Notes under the pieces: model-generated
Database searches by the model: none
What the model saw: the letters and a program-made list of their open reading frames with translations, nothing else
Told to the model about the DNA's origin: nothing
Translations under genes and position numbers: made by a program
Shown: positions 40,719-49,285 of the stretch, one piece after another
How positions within the stretch are numbered: position 1 is the stretch's first letter
Layout: every line of letters begins with the position of its first letter
NCBI RefSeq assembly: GCF_004521915.1
Contig: NZ_SDKD01000025.1
Span: 1-59,792 of the forward strand
DNA length: 59,792 bases
Direction: 5' to 3'
Origin: Brevibacillus migulae
GTDB taxonomy: Bacteria > Bacillota > Bacilli > Brevibacillales > Brevibacillaceae

Positions 40719-40739
40719 TTCTTTCCAAGCCATCTGGCA

Positions 40740-41168
40740 TCATACCTGAAGGCCGAAATGGGCAAGTGCTTTTCGCAGCACGCTTTCATTGTTCAGGTAT
40801 CCTTTTTCCTGCTGCAGCTTCCATGCTTCCATAGGAGCGCACCAGCGAACCCCTTGAATTTCTTCCACCTGTACGGTAATCTCGCTGGAAAGAGCCTCCA
40901 CCAGGTAGTAATGAACAACCTTGTTGACCAGCTCTTTTGTGACGGCATGATGGTAGTCGTAATGAACCGTCTCCAGATGCTGGACCAGCTTTCCGGCAAT
41001 CCCTGTTTCTTCGGAAATTTCCCGCAGGGTTGTTTCCTCGATGGTTTCCCCCGGCTCCTGCTTGCCTTTTGCCAAGGTCACCTTGCCATAGCGGTCGACA
41101 ATCATGAGAACTTTCAATTCATCATCTAGCTTTTGATAGACAACTCCGCCAGCTGAGATTTCTTTCAT
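40740..41168 (-). CDS. NUDIX hydrolase
   Basis: A 142-residue Nudix enzyme with a full Nudix box, GKQEPGETIEETTLREISEE and then TGI (about 35-57). The N-terminus SAGGVVYQKLDDELKVLMI is typical. It hydrolyses a nucleoside diphosphate linked to another moiety; the substrate is unknown. AAGGAG precedes the ATG, which overlaps the mtaB stop (ATGA). It is the last gene in the heat-shock cluster transcript. Confidence 0.9.
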   Translation of the reverse strand: MKEISAGGVVYQKLDDELKVLMIVDRYGKVTLAKGKQEPGETIEETTLREISEETGIAGKLVQHLETVHYDYHHAVTKELVNKVVHYYLVEALSSEITVQVEEIQGVRWCAPMEAWKLQQEKGYLNNESVLRKALAHFGLQV

Positions 41169-42523
41169 ATCGCCTTCTCCTTGAGGAAAGGCGCAGTGCT
41201 TTCATCGAGTACGCGAACCAACGTGCCTTTGCAATATTCCGAGCCCGGCTCATCGACTTTCACCATGCACAGCTTGCCGATCAAGTCTTCGCTTCCAGGG
41301 AACACCACATTCAAATAGTTGTCAGAGTATCCCATCAGGAGGCCGCTGGTCGGATCTTCTTTGTATGGACGCTCTGGAATGACTTCCAGGACGTCGCCTA
41401 CAAAGTCTTTCGCATAATCCATGGTCAGTGTCTGGTTAAGTTCCAACAGCTTCGCGACACGGGCATGCTTCACCGTATCATCCACCTGATCCTCCATCCG
41501 CGCGGCAGGTGTGCCTGTACGCATCGAGTAAGGGAATACATGCAGTTCGGCAAAGCCAATCTGTTTGATGTAGTTGTACCCGTTTTCGAACTGCTCGTCC
41601 GTCTCTCCCGGGAAGCCGACAATCAGGTCAGTCGTGATCGCTACACCCGGCAACGCTTCGCGAACTTTGACCATTTTTTCATAAAACTCAGCGGTCGTAT
41701 ATTTACGGCGCATGCGTTTCAGCACATCATCATCGCCGGCCTGAAGCGGCACGTGGAGATGGCGGCAAATCTTGTCGGAGTTGTTGATGACTTCGATCAC
41801 TTCATCGGTAATCTGGCTCGCTTCGATCGAGCTGATGCGAATCCGCTTCAAGCCTTTTACCTGGTGCAAATCCACCAGCAGCTTGGCCAGATTGTAATCC
41901 TCCAAGTCTTCCCCGTAGCCACCCGTATGAATACCGGTCAGTACGATTTCCAAATAACCTGCGTCCACCAGCTTCTGTGCCTGCTCAATAACGCTCTCCG
42001 GCTTGCGGGAGCGCATCAGGCCACGTGCCCAAGGAATGATGCAGAATGTACAGAAGTTATTGCAGCCTTCCTGAATTTTCAGGGAAGCACGCGTACGGTC
42101 CGTAAACGCTGGAACATCCAGATCTTCGAAATCGCGCGCTTTCATAATATTCCCTACGGCATTGATCGGCTGGCGGTCGGCCTTGATTTGCTCTACGTAT
42201 TCCAGCAATCGTTCCCGGCCTTGCGTACCGAGGATAATATCCACTCCGGGGATTTCGGCAATTTCATTCGGAGAGGTTTGCGCGTAGCAGCCTGTCACGG
42301 CGACAATCGCGTCCGGATTGCGGCGAATCGCACGGCGGATGACTTGTCGGCTTTTCTTATCCCCTGTATTGGTAACGGTACATGTATTGATCACGTAAAC
42401 ATCCGCAGAATCGGATTCAAAATCAACGCGTTGGTAGCCGTTGGACTTGAAGAGCTGCCAAATCGCTTCCGTTTCGTAGCTGTTCACTTTGCAACCTAAC
42501 GTATGGAAAGCAACTGTTGACAT
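41165..42523 (-). CDS. mtaB: tRNA t6A37 methylthiotransferase MtaB
   Basis: A 452-residue radical SAM enzyme that converts t6A37 to ms2t6A37 in tRNA. N-terminal cluster Cys are in LGCKVNSYETE, NTCTVTNTGDKKS and VTGCYAQ; the radical SAM motif is CNNFCTFCIIPWARG (about 148-162); a TRAM domain ends the protein. The LGCKVN and NTCTVT motifs are those of MtaB/YqeV rather than MiaB. AAAGGAGG lies before the ATG. It follows rsmE by 36 bp, the order of B. subtilis yqeTUV. Confidence 0.95.
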   Translation of the reverse strand: MSTVAFHTLGCKVNSYETEAIWQLFKSNGYQRVDFESDSADVYVINTCTVTNTGDKKSRQVIRRAIRRNPDAIVAVTGCYAQTSPNEIAEIPGVDIILGTQGRERLLEYVEQIKADRQPINAVGNIMKARDFEDLDVPAFTDRTRASLKIQEGCNNFCTFCIIPWARGLMRSRKPESVIEQAQKLVDAGYLEIVLTGIHTGGYGEDLEDYNLAKLLVDLHQVKGLKRIRISSIEASQITDEVIEVINNSDKICRHLHVPLQAGDDDVLKRMRRKYTTAEFYEKMVKVREALPGVAITTDLIVGFPGETDEQFENGYNYIKQIGFAELHVFPYSMRTGTPAARMEDQVDDTVKHARVAKLLELNQTLTMDYAKDFVGDVLEVIPERPYKEDPTSGLLMGYSDNYLNVVFPGSEDLIGKLCMVKVDEPGSEYCKGTLVRVLDESTAPFLKEKAI

Positions 42524-42559
42524 TGCTGTTCCTCCTTTCTTCCGGAAGAAGTATATCGT

Positions 42560-43306
42560 CTATTTGTTCGGCATCTGCTCAAAATGATAGGAGATGGCGG
42601 ATAACGCATATTGACTGGCCGTCTCTGTCCGCAAGATGCGAGGACCTAGACCGACCGAGATGATCCCTTTGCTTTGGGCAAGCGCTACCTCGGCTTCGCT
42701 GAAACCACCCTCCGGCCCGATCATGACCAGTAAGGAATCGCCTGAGGATAGGTCTTGCAAGACTTCGTGCAGCGTAACTCCATTTTCCTTTTCGTAGGCA
42801 ATCACGGCACGCGTATAGCCTGCAGCTTCCTCGGCCATCTGTTTGAAGGTAAGCGGCGACAGCACCTGCGGAAGCCAGGCGCGATGCGATTGCTCGGCTG
42901 CTTCCTTTACGATCTTGCTCCAGCGCTCCAGCTTCTTCCCTTCCTTTTTTGCGTCCAGCTTCACAATCGTCCGCTCCGAAGAAAATGGGATAAACGCATG
43001 GGCACCCAGCTCGGTCCCTTTTTGCAGGATCCATTCCATTTTGTCGCCTTTGGGCAAGCCTTGGGCGATCGTCACGCGTACGGGCAGCTCGCGGTGTAAC
43101 TCAAGCATGCGGATCACATCCGCTTTCACCTCTTTGGCTGAAAGCTGTGAAAGACGGGCTATGGCAACCCGTCCTTGTCCGTCGCAGACGATAATCTCCT
43201 GCCCCACTTCCGAGCGCATGACCGTGACGATGTGGTGGACATCATCCCCCGTGATCGTCACTTCCTGCTCGGTAAAAAGAGCAGGCTCCACAAAGTATCT
43301 CTGCAT
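42560..43306 (-). CDS. rsmE: 16S rRNA (uracil(1498)-N3)-methyltransferase RsmE
   Basis: A 248-residue SPOUT methyltransferase making m3U1498 in 16S rRNA. An N-terminal PUA-like part (HHIVTVMRSEVGQEIIVCDG) is followed by the trefoil-knot catalytic domain: LPKGDKMEWILQKGTELGA, IGPEGGFSEAEVALA and LGPRILRTETASQYALSAI. GAGGTTGGAAAG lies before the ATG. It starts 18 bp after prmA in the same transcript. Confidence 0.95.
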   Translation of the reverse strand: MQRYFVEPALFTEQEVTITGDDVHHIVTVMRSEVGQEIIVCDGQGRVAIARLSQLSAKEVKADVIRMLELHRELPVRVTIAQGLPKGDKMEWILQKGTELGAHAFIPFSSERTIVKLDAKKEGKKLERWSKIVKEAAEQSHRAWLPQVLSPLTFKQMAEEAAGYTRAVIAYEKENGVTLHEVLQDLSSGDSLLVMIGPEGGFSEAEVALAQSKGIISVGLGPRILRTETASQYALSAISYHFEQMPNK

Positions 43307-43324
43307 CTTTCCAACCTCACTATT

Positions 43325-44266
43325 TTACCTTTTTTTCGCAACGATAGCTACCCAATCATCGATGGAAACTGTCTCAACGACTTCCAATTTGGATCGCTCC
43401 AAGGCTGCCTTTACATCCGCCTCTTTTGCACTGATAATGCCGGATGCGATGAATGTCCCTCCTGGAACGAGCACGCGATGAACATCATCGGTAAAGCGGA
43501 CGATGATTTCAGCCAGGATATTGGCAACGACCAGTTTGACCGGTCCTTCCATGCCGTCCAGCAGGTTGTTCTGAATGACCTGGATGCGCTCATGCACCTG
43601 ATTCAATTCCGTATTGGCTTGGGCCGAGCGAACCGCTACCTCGTCCAGATCCATCGCGACGACATCCGATGCCCCCAGCTTGACCGCAGCGACGCTGAGA
43701 ATCGCTGTGCCTGTACCTACATCATAGACATTGTCTCCCGGCGTCAGGTACTTTTCCAAAGCCCGCAGACAGAGCACAGTCGTTGGATGCGTTCCTGTCC
43801 CAAACGCCATGCCCGGATCCATCTCAATGACGATCTCCTGCTCGTTTTTCGGCGTATACTCTTCCCAGACCGGCTTGATCGTGATGCGATCCGATACAGC
43901 GACCGGCTTGTAATATTTTTTCCAGGCATGCGCCCATTCATCTTCGTGTACATCATTTACTGCGATTGTACCTTTGCCTAGATCCAACCCGTAGGATGCC
44001 AGCTGGGACAATTGTTCTTTGATAGTCTCCAGTGTCTCTCCCAATTCACCGCTGCCAACCGGCAGATAGGCTTTGACAAAAACCCCTTCGGTCGGGAAAT
44101 CGTCCGGGGATAATTGGTAGATTTCGCCGAACGGTGTATCCCACTCACGGTGCAACACCTCGGGGTCTTCAATCACCACCCCATTTGCTCCTATTTCATA
44201 CAGGATACTCGATACCGCTTCAACAGACTCCGCTGTCGTGTGAATACTGATTTCCGTCCAATTCAT
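43325..44266 (-). CDS. prmA: Ribosomal protein L11 methyltransferase PrmA
   Basis: A 313-residue SAM methyltransferase that trimethylates ribosomal protein L11 in Gram-negatives and is conserved in Bacillales. An L11-recognition domain at the N-terminus (WTEISIHTTAESVEAVSSIL) and the SAM loop VYDVGTGTAILSVAAVKLGA, with VVANILAEII (NILA motif), are present. ATG 44266 follows AGGGGAG; the longer frame from 44323 overlaps dnaJ and is not needed. It follows dnaJ by 46 bp. Confidence 0.95.
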   Translation of the reverse strand: MNWTEISIHTTAESVEAVSSILYEIGANGVVIEDPEVLHREWDTPFGEIYQLSPDDFPTEGVFVKAYLPVGSGELGETLETIKEQLSQLASYGLDLGKGTIAVNDVHEDEWAHAWKKYYKPVAVSDRITIKPVWEEYTPKNEQEIVIEMDPGMAFGTGTHPTTVLCLRALEKYLTPGDNVYDVGTGTAILSVAAVKLGASDVVAMDLDEVAVRSAQANTELNQVHERIQVIQNNLLDGMEGPVKLVVANILAEIIVRFTDDVHRVLVPGGTFIASGIISAKEADVKAALERSKLEVVETVSIDDWVAIVAKKR

Positions 44267-44312
44267 GCCTACCAACTCCCCTGCTTGACTTGCCTCGCCC
44301 CTGTAGGGTGGT

Positions 44313-45449
44313 TTATTCTCCACGGAACGCTCGCTTCATTTTTTCAAAAAAACCTTCATCTTCATGCGGTGCGCCCAACGGCGCATCTCCGCTGATTCCC
44401 GCGAATTCACGCAGCAATTCTTTTTGACGCTCTGTCATTTTGGCTGGAGTGACAATCCGTACCTTCACATGCTGATCGCCACGGCCATTCCCGCGCAAAT
44501 ACGGCACGCCGTGTCCACGCAGGCGGAAGATGGTCTCGGTCTGCGTACCTGCAGGCACCTTCAGCTTTACCTTGCCGTCTACCGTTGGCACTTCCACTTC
44601 ATCACCAAGCGCAGCCTGGGCGAATGTAATCGGTACTTTGCAGTATATATCATTTCCATCCCGTTCGAAGAATTCATGCGATTTGACACGCAGCACGACA
44701 TAAAGATCGCCAGGAGGCCCTCCGTTTACACCCGGTTCCCCTTCTCCGGCTACGCGCAGCTGCGCACCGTCGTCCACACCGGCTGGAATGTTGAGATGGA
44801 TCTTGCGGCGTACTTTGACACGACCCGTTCCACGGCAGGATCCGCATTTTTCCTTGATGACTTGCCCTTTTCCTTCGCAAGTCTGGCAGACACGGCGATT
44901 CACGATCCGGCCAAACGGCGTATTCGCCACGACTTCCTGCTGTCCAGAACCGTTACAAGTCTTACACGTCTCAACTCCAGAGCCTGGCTTCGCGCCTGAA
45001 CCATGGCAGGTGTCGCACTCCGCTTCTTTTGGAATTTCCACGTCCACTTCTTTTCCGAAGATCGCTTCGGTAAACTCTACCTGCAGGCTGAACTGCAAAT
45101 CGGATCCTTTGCGCGGCGCATTCGGGTTGCGTCGGCCGCCACCGCCGCCAAAAAACATATCGAAAATATCGCCAAAGCCGCCCATGCCTGCTCCGTCAAA
45201 ACCGCCGAAACCGCCGCCGCCAAAGCCCTGATTCGGATCCTGATGCCCAAAGCGGTCATAATGCGCTTTTTTCTGATCATCGGACAAGACATCGTACGCT
45301 TCTTTTACTTCTTTGAATTTTTCCTCGGCATCTGCCTCTTTATTGACATCGGGATGGTACTGACGCGCCAGCTTGCGATACGCCTTTTTGATTTCGTCCG
45401 CGCTCGCATCCTTGCCGACACCAAGCACCTCATAATAGTCCCGTTTCAT
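44313..45449 (-). CDS. dnaJ: Chaperone DnaJ
   Basis: A 378-residue type I DnaJ, cochaperone of DnaK. The J domain with the HPD tripeptide (RQYHPDVNKEAD) is followed by a Gly/Phe-rich linker (GFGGGGFGGFDGAG) and four zinc-binding CxxCxGxG repeats: CDTCHGSG, CKTCNGSG, CQTCEGKG and CGSCRGTG. The C-terminal substrate-binding domain follows. GGGAGTG lies seven bases before the ATG. A strong terminator-like hairpin lies between dnaK and this gene, so its expression depends on readthrough or an unidentified promoter. Confidence 0.98.
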   Translation of the reverse strand: MKRDYYEVLGVGKDASADEIKKAYRKLARQYHPDVNKEADAEEKFKEVKEAYDVLSDDQKKAHYDRFGHQDPNQGFGGGGFGGFDGAGMGGFGDIFDMFFGGGGGRRNPNAPRKGSDLQFSLQVEFTEAIFGKEVDVEIPKEAECDTCHGSGAKPGSGVETCKTCNGSGQQEVVANTPFGRIVNRRVCQTCEGKGQVIKEKCGSCRGTGRVKVRRKIHLNIPAGVDDGAQLRVAGEGEPGVNGGPPGDLYVVLRVKSHEFFERDGNDIYCKVPITFAQAALGDEVEVPTVDGKVKLKVPAGTQTETIFRLRGHGVPYLRGNGRGDQHVKVRIVTPAKMTERQKELLREFAGISGDAPLGAPHEDEGFFEKMKRAFRGE

Positions 45450-45503
45450 TCTCTAATCACTCCCGTAGCAAAACAGACTAAATGTAATCATATCACGCAG
45501 TGG

Positions 45504-45544
45504 ACTTGAAAAAAAGTCAAAGTCACAAACCTGACTTTGACTTT
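45504..45544 (-). terminator. Hairpin terminator between dnaK and dnaJ
   Basis: On the minus strand AAAGTCAAAGTCA pairs over 13 bp with TGACTTTGACTTT (45513-45544, loop of 6 bases), followed by TTTTC. It lies 27 bp past the dnaK stop and 55 bp before dnaJ. As an intra-operon terminator it would give more DnaK than DnaJ. Confidence 0.85.
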
Positions 45545-45570
45545 CTTTCCCATGACATGTAAGAGATTGC

Positions 45571-47412
45571 TTATTTCTTGTCGTCTACGACTTCGTAGTC
45601 GGCATCTACGACGTTGTCATTTTTCGCTTGCCCTGCGTTGACATCGGCTCCTGCTGCGCCTTGCGCTGCTTGTTGAGCTTGTGCTGCTTGCTCATACAGC
45701 TTCACCGAGATCGCTTGGATCACTTCGGAAAGCGCATCTTTGGCAGTCTTGATCTCTTCGATGTTGCCGCCAGTCAACGCTGTTTTCAGCTTTTCTTTCG
45801 CTTCGTTTGCTTTGTCGATTTCAGCCTGATCGATTTTGCCTTCTACTTCTTTGAGTGTTTTCTCAGTCGTGAAGACCAATTGATCCGCTTCGTTGCGAAC
45901 TTCTACTTCTTCTTTGCGTTTTTTGTCCGCTTCCGCATTCAGCTCAGCGTCTTTTACCATGCGCTCGATATCCGCATCGCTCAATCCGGAGTTGGATGTG
46001 ATGGTGATGCGCTGCTCTTTGCCTGTACCCAGATCCTTCGCACGTACGTTCACGATACCGTTGGCGTCGATGTCAAAGGATACCTCGATTTGCGGAATGC
46101 CGCGTGGCGCTGGCGGGATATCGCTCAGCGTGAAGCGGCCCAAGGTTTTGTTGTCCGCTGCCATTTGACGCTCACCTTGCAGGACGTGGATCTCTACGGA
46201 AGTCTGGTTGTCAGCCGCAGTCGAGAATACTTGAGATTTGCTTGTAGGAATCGTAGTATTGCGCTCGATCAGACGGGTAAAGACGCCACCCAATGTTTCG
46301 ATCCCGAGAGAGAGCGGAGTTACGTCGAGCAGGACTACGTCTTTTACGTCCCCAGTCAATACGCCCGCTTGCACAGCTGCACCCAGCGCTACAACCTCGT
46401 CCGGGTTCACGCCTTTGTGCGGCTCTTTGCCTGTATATTTTTTGATCGCTTCCTGTACAGCCGGGATACGAGTCGATCCACCTACCAGGATGACGCGATC
46501 GATTTGATTTGGAGAAAGGCCTGCATCCTGCAGCGCTTGACGGGTTGGACCCATCGTACGCTCTACCAGATGGGCAGAGAGCTCTTCAAATTTCGCGCGA
46601 GTCAGGTTCACTTCCAAGTGCTTCGGACCAGTCGCATCTGCTGTGATGAACGGCAGGGAGATGGTGGTGGTCAATACACCGGAAAGGTCTTTTTTCGCTT
46701 TTTCCGCTGCGTCTTTCAGACGTTGCATCGCCATGCGGTCTTTGGACAGATCGATGCCGTTTTCTTTTTTGAACTCGTTTACGAGATAGTCGATGATGAC
46801 TTGGTCGAAGTCGTCGCCGCCCAGCTTGTTGTCACCGGAAGTCGCTTTTACCTCAAAGAAGCCTTCGGAAAGTTCCAGGATGGATACGTCGAAAGTACCG
46901 CCGCCGAGGTCATAGACCAGTACGGTTTGGTCTTCTGTTTTTTCCATCCCATATGCCAATGCAGCCGCTGTTGGCTCGTTGACGATACGCAGTACTTCCA
47001 GACCGGCAATTTTACCAGCGTCTTTGGTAGCTTGACGCTGAGCATCATTGAAGTAAGCAGGAACCGTAATAACCGCTTGTGTAACCGGTTGACCCAGATA
47101 GCTTTCTGCGTCGGCTTTCAATTTTTGCAGGATCATCGCAGAAACTTCTTGTGGGGTATATTCTTTTCCTTCAAGTGTTTCTTTATGGTTGGTACCCATC
47201 CAACGTTTGATAGAAATAACGGTGTTGTCAGGGTTTGTGATTGCTTGACGTTTTGCCGCTTCACCGACGATGCGCTCGCCATTTTTGAAAGCGACCACGG
47301 ATGGCGTCGTGCGGTTTCCTTCCGCATTGGCGATAACGACTGGCTCGCCGCCTTCCATCACTGCTACGCAAGAGTTAGTTGTCCCTAAGTCAATCCCAAT
47401 AACGCGACTCAT
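45571..47412 (-). CDS. dnaK: Molecular chaperone DnaK (Hsp70)
   Basis: A 613-residue Hsp70. The ATPase domain carries IGIDLGTTNSCVAVMEGG, VYDLGGGTFDVSIL and VILVGGSTRIPAVQE; the substrate domain starts near residue 360 (DVTPLSLGIETLGGV); the C-terminus is Gln/Ala-rich and ends in DADYEVVDDKK, typical of Gram-positive DnaK. GGAGG lies ten bases ahead of the ATG. It is third in the hrcA-grpE-dnaK-dnaJ operon. Confidence 0.98.
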   Translation of the reverse strand: MSRVIGIDLGTTNSCVAVMEGGEPVVIANAEGNRTTPSVVAFKNGERIVGEAAKRQAITNPDNTVISIKRWMGTNHKETLEGKEYTPQEVSAMILQKLKADAESYLGQPVTQAVITVPAYFNDAQRQATKDAGKIAGLEVLRIVNEPTAAALAYGMEKTEDQTVLVYDLGGGTFDVSILELSEGFFEVKATSGDNKLGGDDFDQVIIDYLVNEFKKENGIDLSKDRMAMQRLKDAAEKAKKDLSGVLTTTISLPFITADATGPKHLEVNLTRAKFEELSAHLVERTMGPTRQALQDAGLSPNQIDRVILVGGSTRIPAVQEAIKKYTGKEPHKGVNPDEVVALGAAVQAGVLTGDVKDVVLLDVTPLSLGIETLGGVFTRLIERNTTIPTSKSQVFSTAADNQTSVEIHVLQGERQMAADNKTLGRFTLSDIPPAPRGIPQIEVSFDIDANGIVNVRAKDLGTGKEQRITITSNSGLSDADIERMVKDAELNAEADKKRKEEVEVRNEADQLVFTTEKTLKEVEGKIDQAEIDKANEAKEKLKTALTGGNIEEIKTAKDALSEVIQAISVKLYEQAAQAQQAAQGAAGADVNAGQAKNDNVVDADYEVVDDKK

Positions 47413-47468
47413 ATCGATATGTCCTCCTTCTGTGATTCAAACGAGTATCATTTTTCAAATTGAGAATT

Positions 47469-48014
47469 TTAGCTGTTCACTTTCACCATGGATGGGCGAA
47501 TGACGCGATCCTTGAAGAGATAGCCTTTTTGGAACTCTTCAATCACGACACCCGATTCATAGTTGCTGTCTTCCACCTGCATGACCGCCTGATGAAGATG
47601 CGGGTCAAACGGCTTGCCAACTGCCTCGATTGCGACAAGGCCTTCCTTTTCGAAAACCTGTGCCATCTGGCGGTGAACCATGCCTACCCCTTGCAGGAGA
47701 GACTCAACGGTAGTGGAATCCTTGTCAGCAGCCAACGCACGTTCGAAGTTATCCAGCGCTGGCAGCAATTCAGAGATGACCTTCAAGGATGCATACTGAG
47801 CCAAGTCCTCCTGCTCTTTACGCATCCGTTTGCGGATATTCTCCATATCCGCCATCGCCCGCAGATAGCGGTTCTGAAAATCGTCTGCCACAGCTTTCAA
47901 ACGTTCTACCTCAGCCGCAAGATCCCCTGCTTCTGTCGGAGCGTTTTCGCCGTTTTGCTCTTCTACCGTTTCGTTGTTCTGATCCACGTCAACGGTTGTT
48001 TTTTCTTCACTCAA
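47469..48014 (-). CDS. grpE: Nucleotide exchange factor GrpE
   Basis: A 181-residue GrpE, exchange factor for DnaK. An acidic N-terminus precedes a long coiled coil (about 40-95: LKAVADDFQNRYLRAMADME) and a beta-rich head containing FDPHLHQAVMQVE and VEEFQKGYLFKDRVIRPSMVKV (the last stretches are the family signature). TTG 48014 follows AGGAGG by eight bases. It is 38 bp after hrcA. Confidence 0.97.
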   Translation of the reverse strand: MSEEKTTVDVDQNNETVEEQNGENAPTEAGDLAAEVERLKAVADDFQNRYLRAMADMENIRKRMRKEQEDLAQYASLKVISELLPALDNFERALAADKDSTTVESLLQGVGMVHRQMAQVFEKEGLVAIEAVGKPFDPHLHQAVMQVEDSNYESGVVIEEFQKGYLFKDRVIRPSMVKVNS

Positions 48015-48052
48015 AACACTGACCTCCTGCCTAGCACGCTTTAATAACGGCT

Positions 48053-49084
48053 TTATTTCTTATCAAATTGATTGGTTAACATGGTTGACAATCCGCGTGC
48101 CAGATAATCCAGCACGGAGATGACTTTATCGTATTCCATACGGGTGGGGCCGAGGATCCCGACAACACCAATGGCTTTTCCGCCAATGTAGTAAGGGGTC
48201 GTCACAATGCTGCATTCCTTGATCGCATCCAGACCATTCTCCTGACCAATGCGCACCTGCAAGCCTTCAGCCGGTGAATCAAGCAGCCTGATCAATTGAT
48301 CATTTTGTTCAAACAGTTCCATGATATCTTTTACTTTATCCACATCACGGAATTCTGGTTGATTCATGATTTTGGTCGCACCACGCAGGAATACGCGATC
48401 CGCCTCTTCCGTCATGAACGAATTCTCCAGCATGTGCAGCATCTCTTCATACTGCTCCACGTGCCGTCTCATCTCTCCCGCAATCTCCTGATAGATGCGC
48501 TGACGCAATTGCCACAGCGGCACATCGACCAGCTTCGCATTCAGGATGTTCACCAGTTTCTCGATCTCCCCGGGATGTACGCCTACCGGCAAGTCGAGCA
48601 GCTTATTCTCAACGCGGCCGGTATGGGTCACGATGATCGCTACTGCCTGTGATTCGCTCAGCGGGACGATCTGGATATGCTTGAGTCGATGCTCAAACAT
48701 CTCTGGTCCAAGGACGATGGAGGTATAATTGGTCACTTGCGACAAAATGGAAGCCGTGCTTTCGATAGCTTGTTCCATTTTGCTGATCCGATCGGCAAAC
48801 ACTTGCTTTATATTGAAGAGATCCTTCTCGGAAATGTTCCGGGGCTGGATCAGGTTGTCTACATAAAAGCGATATCCCTTGGTCGATGGTACACGCCCTG
48901 CTGACGTGTGGGGTTGCTCTAAATAACCCAGTTCTTCCAGGTCCGCCATTTCATTTCGGATGGTTGCCGAAGAGAAGCCAACCCCTTCACGCTTTGAAAT
49001 GGTACGGGAGCCAACGGGTTCAGCCGACTGGATGTAATTGTCGATAATAGCACTCAAAATCATGCGTTGTCGATCTGTCAACAT
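48053..49084 (-). CDS. hrcA: Heat-inducible transcriptional repressor HrcA
   Basis: A 343-residue repressor of class I heat-shock genes. A winged HTH (RQRMILSAIIDNYIQSAEPVGSRTISKR...SSATIRNEMADLEELGYLEQPHTSAGRVPS) is followed by the GAF-like domain (about 110-250) and the IGQEN, SIVTTPYYIGGKAIGVVGILGPTRMEY region. HrcA binds CIRCE, and GroEL tunes its activity. GGGGGAAGAAG precedes the ATG. It is first in the operon and controlled by the CIRCE at 49192. Confidence 0.97.
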   Translation of the reverse strand: MLTDRQRMILSAIIDNYIQSAEPVGSRTISKREGVGFSSATIRNEMADLEELGYLEQPHTSAGRVPSTKGYRFYVDNLIQPRNISEKDLFNIKQVFADRISKMEQAIESTASILSQVTNYTSIVLGPEMFEHRLKHIQIVPLSESQAVAIIVTHTGRVENKLLDLPVGVHPGEIEKLVNILNAKLVDVPLWQLRQRIYQEIAGEMRRHVEQYEEMLHMLENSFMTEEADRVFLRGATKIMNQPEFRDVDKVKDIMELFEQNDQLIRLLDSPAEGLQVRIGQENGLDAIKECSIVTTPYYIGGKAIGVVGILGPTRMEYDKVISVLDYLARGLSTMLTNQFDKK

Positions 49085-49191
49085 GCTGCTTCTTCCCCCT
49101 TTGTCTCATACCAGCTTATTTACGGGAAACCGTTCCTTCATGCGGGATCATAGGCATGCGTCCTAGCAAAAACAATCTTGCTTGTAGATTG

Positions 49192-49218
49192 TTAGCACTC
49201 CTGACAAACGAGTGCTAA
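49192..49218 (-). promoter_or_regulatory. CIRCE operator (HrcA binding site)
   Basis: A perfect CIRCE inverted repeat: TTAGCACTC (49192-49200), nine bases, GAGTGCTAA (49210-49218). It lies about 107 bp upstream of hrcA and 12 bp downstream of the -10, so it would cover the start of transcription. Confidence 0.98.
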
Positions 49219-49230
49219 AACCATACTATA

Positions 49231-49259
49231 AAATTATCAATTGATACAGCATTTGTCAA
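49231..49259 (-). promoter_or_regulatory. SigA promoter of the hrcA heat-shock operon
   Basis: Minus-strand TTGACA (49254-49259, perfect) and TAATTT (49231-49236) are 17 bp apart. CIRCE begins 12 bp downstream of the -10. Only 26 bp separate the -35 from the hemW stop. Confidence 0.82.
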
Positions 49260-49285
49260 TCATTGTTGGCAAACTGCTTCTCCTT

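Noticed and set aside
45628..47388. Long 586-residue open frame antisense to dnaK
   Set aside because: It is the complement of a highly biased coding sequence. Its product is Cys/Phe/Arg-rich with no domain, and no ribosome site is present.
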